From assembly GCA_937920575.1 (NCBI GenBank), contig CAKZSF010000289.1:1-6656 (forward strand): DNA of 6,656 nt, in the 5' to 3' direction. Under the pieces are notes generated by a model, which had not been told where the DNA came from, did not search any database, and saw nothing but the letters and a program-made list of their open reading frames with translations. Made by a program: the position numbers and the translations under genes. Within the stretch, counting starts at the first letter, position 1, and the number at the start of each line of letters is the position of its first letter. Source of the stretch: an uncultured Sphingomonadaceae bacterium (GTDB lineage Bacteria > Pseudomonadota > Alphaproteobacteria > Sphingomonadales > Sphingomonadaceae). Shown here piece by piece: positions 1 through 6,069 of the stretch.

Positions 1-366
1 GCGGGCAAGATGATGGCTGAAGGCTTGCTTGGTTTCGGGATTGCGCCCTTGGTCGCGGCGTTCCTGCTCGCTTTGATTGTCAGGATCGCTCAAGGGTCTG
101 CAACAGTGGCGATGCTTACGGCTGCGGGATTTGCCGCCCCGATTGCCGCGACCGCAGGCCTTGCCGGATGGGATCTCGCTCTGATGACAATCGCCATTGC
201 GGCGGGGGCGAGCATGGCCAGCCATGTCAATGACAGCGGCTTTTGGCTCGTTTCGCGCTTCTTTGGTATCACTGAGGCCGAAACATTAAAGAGCTGGACC
301 GTCGCCTCCAGCCTGGTTGGATTGACCGGCTTTGCGGTAGTCTTGCTACTCGCTGCACTCACCTGA
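1..366 (+). CDS. GntP-family gluconate-type permease, 3' end (partial)
   Basis: This is the last 121 residues of an inner-membrane proton-coupled sugar-acid permease of the GntP family. The reading frame is open from base 1 and ends at TGA 364-366; the N-terminal three quarters lie outside the window, so internal methionines near base 10 are not the start. The fragment has three hydrophobic stretches, and two segments typical of the GntP C-terminus: RIAQGSATVAML (about residues 26-37) and GASMASHVNDSGFW (about residues 67-80), followed by the ETLKSW motif. Family members import gluconate and related aldonates; the exact substrate cannot be told from this part. It converges on the minus-strand sugar-oxidation operon. 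A gluconate-type permease beside oxidoreductases suggests a carbohydrate-acid locus, but a functional link is inference. Family assignment is firm. Confidence 0.9.
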   Translation, partial: AGKMMAEGLLGFGIAPLVAAFLLALIVRIAQGSATVAMLTAAGFAAPIAATAGLAGWDLALMTIAIAAGASMASHVNDSGFWLVSRFFGITEAETLKSWTVASSLVGLTGFAVVLLLAALT

Positions 367-449
367 TGCAGTGATTACCATATCGGCCAGAGTCGGCACG
401 GGTTGATCACCTGCACGGCGAGGCGTGCTGGCGAGACACGCTGCGGCTT
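367..449. other. Convergent intergenic gap with weak hairpins
   Basis: These 83 bases separate the stop codons of two converging genes and are the only sizeable non-coding stretch. Two short inverted repeats are visible: GCACG 413-417 with CGTGC 424-428 (6-base loop), and GCGTG 423-427 with CACGC 437-441 (9-base loop). They share bases 423-427, so only one can form at a time. Neither is followed by a strong T-run on either strand. No gene or promoter is evident. Confidence 0.5.
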
Positions 450-451
450 TT
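423..451 (+). terminator. Possible weak terminator of the permease gene
   Basis: A 5-base-pair stem (GCGTG 423-427 with CACGC 437-441) is followed seven bases later by a run of four T at 448-451. The short stem, long loop and delayed T-run make this a poor match to an intrinsic terminator. It is listed because it is the best candidate between the convergent genes. Factor-dependent termination is equally possible. Confidence 0.2.
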
Positions 452-1298
452 AGCTGGTGAGATAGGCAAAGCTCTTGGCAGTCGATGCAAGCGGATCCTC
501 AGGATTGTCATGCTCGACATAGAAGCGCGTAAGACCGGCTTTCTCAGCCTGCGCAAAACGTGCCGGGAAATCGATCACGCCATCACCCACGGAGACCATA
601 TCGCCGCGCGCATTGCGATCTTTAATGTGGCACGAGGTGAAGCGCCCGGGTGCCTTTTCAAAGAGCGATGCAGGATCAACGCCCGCCTCTGCCGCCCAGA
701 AAAAGTCGATTTCCATATCAACCAATGCGGGGTCTGTCCGATCTAGCAGAATATCGTACCCATTCTCGCCATTCTGGTCGATGAACTCAAATTCGTGGTT
801 GTGGTATCCCAGTTTCAGACCCTGTTGTTTTGCAGCGGCCCCGCGCTCGTTGAGCAAATCAGCGAGGGCGCGATAGCCATCAAGAGTGCGTTCCTCTTCC
901 GGAATCCATCCCAAATAAAGCCGATCCTGCCCCAGGATGTTGGCCGCTTCCATATCAGCGCCCAACCCTTCTTTAAGAGCAGGAAGACGCACATGGCCTG
1001 AGCGGCTGGTCAGCCCCAGATCATCGATGATCGCGCGGACATCTTCGGCCTTGTGCTCAAACAAGCCTGCGGTCTCGACATCTTTGAAACCAATCTTGGC
1101 AATCGATTCCAATGTTGCCTTCGCATCCTTCTCGAACAGATCACGCACGGTGTAGAGCTGTACACCAAGAATGCCGTCATATGGCTTGGCGACCGCAGTC
1201 TTGCTCTGTTCCTGCGCGGTGCAGCCAGCGACCATTACGAGGCCTGTTGCACCTGTCGCGGCCAGAAATTGCCGGCGCGTTGTCTCGATCTTGGTCAT
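450..1298 (-). CDS. Tat-exported TIM-barrel sugar isomerase/epimerase-like lipoprotein
   Basis: The 282-residue product belongs to the xylose isomerase-like / AP endonuclease 2 TIM-barrel superfamily (sugar phosphate isomerase/epimerase annotation). The N-terminus has a twin-arginine motif (TTRRQFLAAT, residues 6-15), a hydrophobic stretch and a lipobox ending VAGC with Cys26, so it should be exported folded and lipid-anchored facing the periplasm. Likely divalent-metal ligands in the usual order are Glu169 (in HNHEFEF), Asp198 (EIDFFW), His224 (SCHIKD) and Glu262 (YVEHD), so the site looks intact. The start ATG overlaps the stop of the upstream GMC dehydrogenase gene by 4 bases (ATGA), and an AAGGA ribosome site sits 8 bases upstream at 1307-1311, suggesting translational coupling. 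Relatives include enzymes that eliminate or isomerise 3-keto sugars, such as the LgdB and DgpC/CarC-type proteins. A role on the dehydrogenase's keto product is inference; the specific reaction is unknown. Confidence 0.88.
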   Translation of the reverse strand: MTKIETTRRQFLAATGATGLVMVAGCTAQEQSKTAVAKPYDGILGVQLYTVRDLFEKDAKATLESIAKIGFKDVETAGLFEHKAEDVRAIIDDLGLTSRSGHVRLPALKEGLGADMEAANILGQDRLYLGWIPEEERTLDGYRALADLLNERGAAAKQQGLKLGYHNHEFEFIDQNGENGYDILLDRTDPALVDMEIDFFWAAEAGVDPASLFEKAPGRFTSCHIKDRNARGDMVSVGDGVIDFPARFAQAEKAGLTRFYVEHDNPEDPLASTAKSFAYLTS

Positions 1299-3004
1299 AC
1301 CAGTTTTCCTTCCTTCATTTGCCCGGCCGCATAATCAGCAGCGCGCGCAGTCAGAGCCATAAATGTCAGTGATGGGTTTTGGCACGCGATCGAGGCGAAA
1401 GCGGATCCGTCCGTTGCAAAGACATTGGGCACGTCATGGCATTGGTTGAACCCGTTGAGCACAGATGTCTTCGGATCGCGGCCCATACGCACGCCGCCCA
1501 TCTCGTGAATGCAATGGCCCGGGATCGGATCGTTTTCGAAGGTTTCGATATTGGTCGCGCCCGCTGCTTCGAGCATAGCCACCGCATCGGCCTTCATCGC
1601 CTTGCGCATTTTGCGCTCATTGTCGCTCCAGCGCACATCCATATGCGGCTGAGGGATGCCGTAACTGTCCGTCTTGTTTGGATGCAAAGTGATGGTGTTG
1701 GTCTCTATCGGCAATTGCTCGCCAAAGGCGTGCAAGCGCAAGCGCCACGGGCCAGGCTGTTTCAATTGCTGCTTCAGATCCGTGCCAAATCCCTTACCGC
1801 CCAACGCCTCGGGCCAAGTGGGCCGCATGCTGCTGCCTTGATAGCCAAAACCGCGTAGAAACTCGCCATCGGTGCGGTTGTCGAGATTGTGATAGCGGGC
1901 AACATAGGTGCCGTTTGGCCGACGACCGGCTTCATATTTATCGTCAAATCCAGGCATCACCCCGCTTGCACCAAGCCGGTGGTGGTGATCCATAATATAT
2001 TTGCCCAGAACACCGCTGGAATTGGCAAAGCCAGTGGGGTGATCATCCGATGTGGAATTCAGCATGATCTGATTGGTGGCCACCGTTGACGCACAAAGGA
2101 AGATGACCTTCGCCGAGAGATCCTTGGGCTGCTTCGTATCGCGGTCGATCACGCGCACCCCAGTGGCCCGTTGGGATTTCGGATCGTAGTTGATCCGCTC
2201 GACCAAATGACGCGGCAACATCGTCATATTGCCCGTGCGCTCAGCTGCTGGAAGCGTGGCCGAAACGCTGGAGAAATAAGCACCATACGAACATCCGCGT
2301 TCGCATTGGCTGCGGAATTGGCAGCTGCTGCGTCCCAATTCCATTTGCTCGGCTGTCGGTTTAGTGAGATGCGCCGCGCGCCCGATGATGAATTTGCGAT
2401 CAGGAAAGGCAGCTTCGATCCTCTCCTTGGCTGCCTTCTCAACGCAGGTCATATCCATCGGCGGTTGAAACACGCTGTCGGGCAATTGCGGCAGGCCTTC
2501 GGCAGACCCGCTTATCCCGGCAAAGGTCTCGACATAGGAATACCAATTCTCAATATCGGCATAGCGGATCGGCCAATCATTGCCGTGACCGTCAGCCTTA
2601 TTGGCGGCGAAGTCCATCTCGCTCCAACGATAGGATTGGCGTGCCCACATCAGCGATTTGCCGCCAACCTGATCACCGCGCAGCCAATTGAAAGGCGCGT
2701 CTTCGCCGTGCGAATAGGGATTCTCGCGGTCATTGATAAAGAAATTGCGGGTGCTCTCGCGAAAGGCGTAGCACTTATGTTGTGTCGCATAATCAGAGGC
2801 CACCAGATTGGGGTCTACGCGATCGCGAAACTCCATATCCCAAGGCTCTTTGAATTCGCCCAGATAATCTTCGCCGGGCTTGGTATCCTTGCCGCGCTCC
2901 ACGACCAGAACTTTAAAACCCTTCTCGGCGAACTCCTTGGCCGCCCAGCCACCGGACATTCCCGAGCCGACGACAATGACATCAAAATTTCCATCTAAAG
3001 ACAT
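1295..3004 (-). CDS. GMC-family FAD sugar dehydrogenase, large subunit
   Basis: This 569-residue flavoprotein of the glucose-methanol-choline family probably oxidises a sugar hydroxyl and passes electrons to a cytochrome. The N-terminal Rossmann motif is VVGSGMSGG (residues 11-19, GxGxxG) with the adenosine-binding acid in VVERG (about 34-38). The C-terminal GMC_oxred_C domain has HEMGGVRMG (from His500) and CQNPSLT (Asn543), which should form the His/Asn catalytic pair. Cys228, Cys234 and Cys238 form C-x5-C-x3-C, the pattern associated with the 3Fe-4S cluster of bacterial FAD-dependent glucose dehydrogenase catalytic subunits. There is no signal peptide. The upstream gene encodes a Tat-signalled small subunit, which fits export by hitchhiking. 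An AGGAAA ribosome site (3011-3016) supports this start. The closest functional models are Caulobacter LacA and glucoside 3-dehydrogenases; gluconate 2-dehydrogenase-like activity is the main alternative. The family is firm, the substrate uncertain. Confidence 0.92.
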   Translation of the reverse strand: MSLDGNFDVIVVGSGMSGGWAAKEFAEKGFKVLVVERGKDTKPGEDYLGEFKEPWDMEFRDRVDPNLVASDYATQHKCYAFRESTRNFFINDRENPYSHGEDAPFNWLRGDQVGGKSLMWARQSYRWSEMDFAANKADGHGNDWPIRYADIENWYSYVETFAGISGSAEGLPQLPDSVFQPPMDMTCVEKAAKERIEAAFPDRKFIIGRAAHLTKPTAEQMELGRSSCQFRSQCERGCSYGAYFSSVSATLPAAERTGNMTMLPRHLVERINYDPKSQRATGVRVIDRDTKQPKDLSAKVIFLCASTVATNQIMLNSTSDDHPTGFANSSGVLGKYIMDHHHRLGASGVMPGFDDKYEAGRRPNGTYVARYHNLDNRTDGEFLRGFGYQGSSMRPTWPEALGGKGFGTDLKQQLKQPGPWRLRLHAFGEQLPIETNTITLHPNKTDSYGIPQPHMDVRWSDNERKMRKAMKADAVAMLEAAGATNIETFENDPIPGHCIHEMGGVRMGRDPKTSVLNGFNQCHDVPNVFATDGSAFASIACQNPSLTFMALTARAADYAAGQMKEGKLV

Positions 3005-3010
3005 CTATGA

Positions 3011-3016
3011 TTTCCT
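3011..3016 (-). promoter_or_regulatory. Ribosome binding site of the GMC gene, inside a small hairpin
   Basis: AGGAAA lies six bases before the ATG at 3004. The flanking bases form a short inverted repeat on the minus strand, GATTT-AGG-AAATC (3009-3021), placing the AGG in a three-base loop. The AT-rich stem is weak, so any effect on translation is speculative; the ribosome site itself is plausible. Confidence 0.5.
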
Positions 3017-3031
3017 AAATCTGGATCGGGA

Positions 3032-3577
3032 TTAAACGCCGCGGGCGAGCCACGCGCTGCCGACTTCGGCAAGTGGAACACAGCCATCGTAGCGTCCGGG
3101 AATCTCTTCATATGCGAGCTCTTTGGTCGCCGTTTCGGACGTGTAAAAACCGAAAACGGTCAGATCACGCAATAGCTGCCAGGTTTCATTCCCGTCATCG
3201 TCCAGCCGTTGAAGCACCGCGTCGACATCGGCTGGCTCGGCAGTGTCCACAAACTGGATTCCCGCATCGGAAAGCGCGCCGGAAATGTCTGACAGACCGC
3301 TAACAAAATCGCCTTGCTGCTCTTCGGTAAAATGCTTCTCGTAAACGGCGGCAATGTAGCTAGGCACGTTTGCCGCCAGCGCTCCACCTGTGTCAGTCTC
3401 TGGTATGATCCGATCGCTGATTACAGAAATCAGAGTCATGCTTTTTTCCAGTGTCGGCGGTACAGACGAACAGCCGCCAAGGGTTGCCAGAGAAGGCAAA
3501 ACGATTGCCGCCCCTGCCACCGTGACAGAGCCTCGCAACAGGCTGCGCCGGTCCATCGAAGAGGTGTGATGTGTCAT
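3032..3577 (-). CDS. Gluconate 2-dehydrogenase subunit 3-like protein with Tat signal
   Basis: The 181-residue product is the small subunit of a membrane-bound FAD dehydrogenase (gluconate_2-dh3 family). It is thought to chaperone and co-export the flavin subunit through the Tat pathway. Residues 8-36 form the signal: MDRRSLLRG with Arg10-Arg11, a hydrophobic core, and LGGC ending at Cys36, which could be a lipobox. The family signature is visible near the end: FYTSETATKELAYEE (144-158), then PGRYDGCVPL (160-169). The ATG at 3577 has a GGAGGG ribosome site nine bases upstream (3587-3592), inside the end of the transporter gene. Met8 is a possible alternative start that would still keep the whole Tat signal. 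The gene lies 2 bases after the transporter gene and 27 bases before the GMC gene, the order seen for LacB/LacA-type pairs. Whether the Cys is lipidated is uncertain. Confidence 0.88.
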   Translation of the reverse strand: MTHHTSSMDRRSLLRGSVTVAGAAIVLPSLATLGGCSSVPPTLEKSMTLISVISDRIIPETDTGGALAANVPSYIAAVYEKHFTEEQQGDFVSGLSDISGALSDAGIQFVDTAEPADVDAVLQRLDDDGNETWQLLRDLTVFGFYTSETATKELAYEEIPGRYDGCVPLAEVGSAWLARGV

Positions 3578-3579
3578 GC

Positions 3580-4986
3580 CTATTCACCCTCCGCCGAATT
3601 CTCGAGTTGCTTTCTCGCGAAATAAAGCACCGCGAAGACGGCAATCAGCACCACCGGGAAATAGACGAGCTGAGACAATGCCCCCTGCCCTGCGGCGACT
3701 TCGATAGCGCTGCCTTGCGCACCGCTTGCCTCTGCTTTGGCCCGCGCGCTATCGATCCATCCGCCAATGATCGGGTTCCAGATGGTGAGGGCGAACATCC
3801 CGGCTGCGCCAACCAGGCTCATACCCAGAGCACCCGAACGCGGCACATATTGCGCCGTGACGCCAATCATCGTTGGCCAGAAATAGCAGACGCCCACGGC
3901 AAAAATAATCGCTGAGACATAGACCATGGCGCCGCTGGCCGAAGCCATCAGGAACAGGCCCAAAGTCGTCAGAATTGCGCTCATCAACAACACGCCGAGC
4001 GGATTAAACGCCTTAATCAGCGGCCCTGCGAAATAGCGGCCAACCGCCATGATGCCTGTGACCATGCCGAGCACGATCATGGCTTGACCCGGGACGTCGC
4101 CCAATTGTGCGCCAAGGATGCGATCAACCCATTGCTGGGTACCCAGCTCTGATGTCGCTGTGACGCTCATAATCGCCATCAGCACAATCAACAGGAAAGC
4201 ATCGCGCGCGCGGCCTGCACGAAACAGCATCAGCATGAAGGTGAGGCCCAGCGCCAGGATCAGCGGAAGGACAAATGTCCCGGGCAAACCAGCGACCAGA
4301 TCATTAGGTGTGCCGATCAGAACCAGCAGGCCAAAGACAGCGCCCATCAGCAACACGCCTTTGGTGTCGAGATCAACGATCCGCTCTGCCTCAGGCACGT
4401 CGGGAAACTGCGTGGTGAAGACCATAAAGCCATAGATCGCCGTAGGGATCAGCATGACCGCAATCTGCGGCTGCCAGCCAATTCCGGCGTTGGTCATAAA
4501 ATATGAGACTGCCGCACCGATCACGATGCCGCCCGGGAACCAGACGTGGAACCGGTTCAGCCACTTGGTCTTCTCTTCCTTATAGAGGTCAGCAACCAGT
4601 GGATTGCACGCAGCCTCCACCGAACCATTGGCAAAGCCGATGAAGAAGGTGGAGATCAAAAGACCCAAAAAGCCATCGGCCAAGATCGTCAGAACCAGCC
4701 CGAGAATATGGCCCGCAAAGGCCAAGATCATGATCAGGCGCGGTCCAAGCTTGTTGTAGAGGAAGCCGAACACAACCATTGCCAGCGGAAATCCGAGAAA
4801 GGCCATGGAGTTCACCCAGCCCAGCTGCGTATCGCTGAGCGCGAACTCCTCTGAAAGCTGGGTCAGAATGCCTGCGCGAATGCCGAAGGTCATCGCGGTT
4901 ACGATCAACGAGATACAGCTCAGCAAGAACAGCCGATCCCGGTTGATTGCGAATGGCGCGTTTGCGCTCATCGTTGCTGTCGTCAT
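3580..4986 (-). CDS. MFS transporter, probably sugar or sugar-derivative uptake
   Basis: From the ATG at 4986 this is a 468-residue inner-membrane protein of the major facilitator superfamily, with at least twelve hydrophobic segments spread from about residue 19 to 457. The loop after the second segment carries MFS motif A (GFLYNKLGPR, residues 74-83). A polar central loop around residues 192-206 separates the two halves. The reading frame could be opened at a TTG at 5001, but a strong GGGAGGG ribosome site (4993-4999) lies between that TTG and the ATG, so the ATG is chosen. The gene sits inside the operon, between the cytoplasmic TIM-barrel gene (24-base gap) and the dehydrogenase small-subunit gene (2-base gap). 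Its position suggests import of the periplasmic oxidation product or of the parent glycoside, but the substrate cannot be read from the sequence. Confidence 0.88.
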   Translation of the reverse strand: MTTATMSANAPFAINRDRLFLLSCISLIVTAMTFGIRAGILTQLSEEFALSDTQLGWVNSMAFLGFPLAMVVFGFLYNKLGPRLIMILAFAGHILGLVLTILADGFLGLLISTFFIGFANGSVEAACNPLVADLYKEEKTKWLNRFHVWFPGGIVIGAAVSYFMTNAGIGWQPQIAVMLIPTAIYGFMVFTTQFPDVPEAERIVDLDTKGVLLMGAVFGLLVLIGTPNDLVAGLPGTFVLPLILALGLTFMLMLFRAGRARDAFLLIVLMAIMSVTATSELGTQQWVDRILGAQLGDVPGQAMIVLGMVTGIMAVGRYFAGPLIKAFNPLGVLLMSAILTTLGLFLMASASGAMVYVSAIIFAVGVCYFWPTMIGVTAQYVPRSGALGMSLVGAAGMFALTIWNPIIGGWIDSARAKAEASGAQGSAIEVAAGQGALSQLVYFPVVLIAVFAVLYFARKQLENSAEGE

Positions 4987-4992
4987 GTTTTT

Positions 4993-4999
4993 CCCTCCC
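4993..4999 (-). promoter_or_regulatory. Ribosome binding site deciding the MFS start
   Basis: GGGAGGG on the minus strand is followed six bases later by the ATG at 4986. It overlaps the upstream in-frame TTG (4999-5001) and therefore cannot serve it, which fixes the transporter start at 4986. Confidence 0.75.
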
Positions 5000-5010
5000 A
5001 AATACCGGCG

Positions 5011-6069
5011 TCAGCTTTTAATGCCGAGCGTCCGATCAATTTTACCCTGATCGAGGTTGCCCCCAGCGAAGTCGTCAAACGCGTATGGGGTTGGCCTGAT
5101 CAGGTGATCCGCGATGAATGGCGCGCCTTCGGCGGCGCCTTGCTCTGGATGTTTGAAGCAACACTCCCATTCGAGCACCGCCCAGCCATCGAAATCATAC
5201 TGCGTCAGCTTGCTGAAGATTTGCCGGAAATCGACTTGCCCATCGCCGAGCGAGCGGAACCGCCCAGCGCGATCTTGCCAATCGCGATAACCGCCATAAA
5301 CGCCTGTGCGGGCATCGGGGCGGAACTCTGCGTCCTTGACGTGGAACGCTTTGATCCGCTCATGATAGCGATCAATAAAGGCGAGATAGTCGAGCTGTTG
5401 CAGCACAAAGTGGCTGGGGTCATAGAGGATGTTGGCGCGGGGGTGATCATCCACGGCATCCAAAAACGCTTCGAAGCTGGCACCGTCGTGCAAATCTTCG
5501 CCCGGGTGAATTTCAAACGCGACATCGATGCCGTTGTCCTCATAGCAATCGAGGATCGGCCGCCAACGTTTCGCCAGTTCGGCAAAACCTGCGTCAACCA
5601 GGCCGGCGGGGCGCTGTGGCCATGGATAGACCAAATGCCACATTAGTGCGCCGGGGAAGCTGGGAACCGCTTTCAGGCCCAAGCGACGCGAGGCCACCGC
5701 CGCCTTCTTCATTTGATCAACGGCCCATTCTTGGCGCGCCGCTGGATTGCCGTGGACAGCCTCTGGAGCGAAGGCATCGAACAGCTCATCATAAGCGGGA
5801 TGAACCGCGACCAATTGGCCTTGCAAATGCGTTGCCAGCTCTGTGATCGTGATCCCGCGTTCGGCGCAACGCCCGGCTAGCTCATCGCAATAATCCTGAC
5901 TTTCAGCCGCCAGATCGAGATCCATGCACCGGATGTCATTCGACGGGATTTGGACGCCTTTATAGCCAAGTCCGGAAACCCACTCGCAGATGGAGTCGAG
6001 CGAATTGTAGGGGGCTTCGTCGCGCATAAATTGCGCCAGGAAAATGGCGGGGCCTTTTATCTCTTTCAT
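5011..6069 (-). CDS. Cytoplasmic TIM-barrel sugar isomerase/epimerase-like enzyme
   Basis: The 352-residue product is a second xylose isomerase-like TIM-barrel protein, distinct from the lipoprotein at the operon's end and without any signal peptide (it begins MKEIKGPAIFLAQF). Probable metal ligands are Glu186 (AFEIHPGED), Asp217 (YDPSH), His243 (FHVKD) and Glu300 (VLEWE), the usual E-D-H-E set, so it appears catalytically competent. It is longer than typical 250-300 residue members, with an insertion near residues 250-275 and a C-terminal tail after residue 325. The start ATG overlaps the stop of the upstream Gfo/Idh/MocA gene (ATGA), with an AAGGA ribosome site eight bases upstream (6078-6082). 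Pairing with a Gfo/Idh/MocA oxidoreductase is common in inositol and 3-keto-sugar pathways, for example levoglucosan degradation. Isomerase, epimerase, dehydratase or hydratase/lyase activity on a keto sugar are all possible; the exact reaction is not determined. Confidence 0.88.
   Translation of the reverse strand: MKEIKGPAIFLAQFMRDEAPYNSLDSICEWVSGLGYKGVQIPSNDIRCMDLDLAAESQDYCDELAGRCAERGITITELATHLQGQLVAVHPAYDELFDAFAPEAVHGNPAARQEWAVDQMKKAAVASRRLGLKAVPSFPGALMWHLVYPWPQRPAGLVDAGFAELAKRWRPILDCYEDNGIDVAFEIHPGEDLHDGASFEAFLDAVDDHPRANILYDPSHFVLQQLDYLAFIDRYHERIKAFHVKDAEFRPDARTGVYGGYRDWQDRAGRFRSLGDGQVDFRQIFSKLTQYDFDGWAVLEWECCFKHPEQGAAEGAPFIADHLIRPTPYAFDDFAGGNLDQGKIDRTLGIKS

Noticed and set aside
1379..1858. 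Open + strand frame of 159 codons within the GMC gene region
   Set aside because: Antisense to the conserved GMC C-terminal domain, rich in His/Arg/Ala as expected of a shadow frame, with no family resemblance.
2171..2998. Long + strand open frame of 275 codons opposite the GMC gene
   Set aside because: It lies entirely antisense to a clearly conserved GMC dehydrogenase and its translation shows no recognisable domain; it is explained by codon bias of the real gene.
1295..3004. Annotation of the GMC protein as choline dehydrogenase or glucose oxidase
   Set aside because: The Cys triad and the adjacent subunit-3 gene match multi-subunit sugar dehydrogenases; nothing in the locus suggests choline or betaine metabolism.
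4987..5001. TTG start giving a five-residue longer MFS transporter
   Set aside because: The strong GGGAGGG ribosome site overlaps this TTG and is ideally spaced for the downstream ATG at 4986.
5104..5646. Open + strand frame of 180 codons opposite the cytoplasmic TIM-barrel gene
   Set aside because: Antisense shadow of a protein with intact metal-binding motifs; no recognisable domain.
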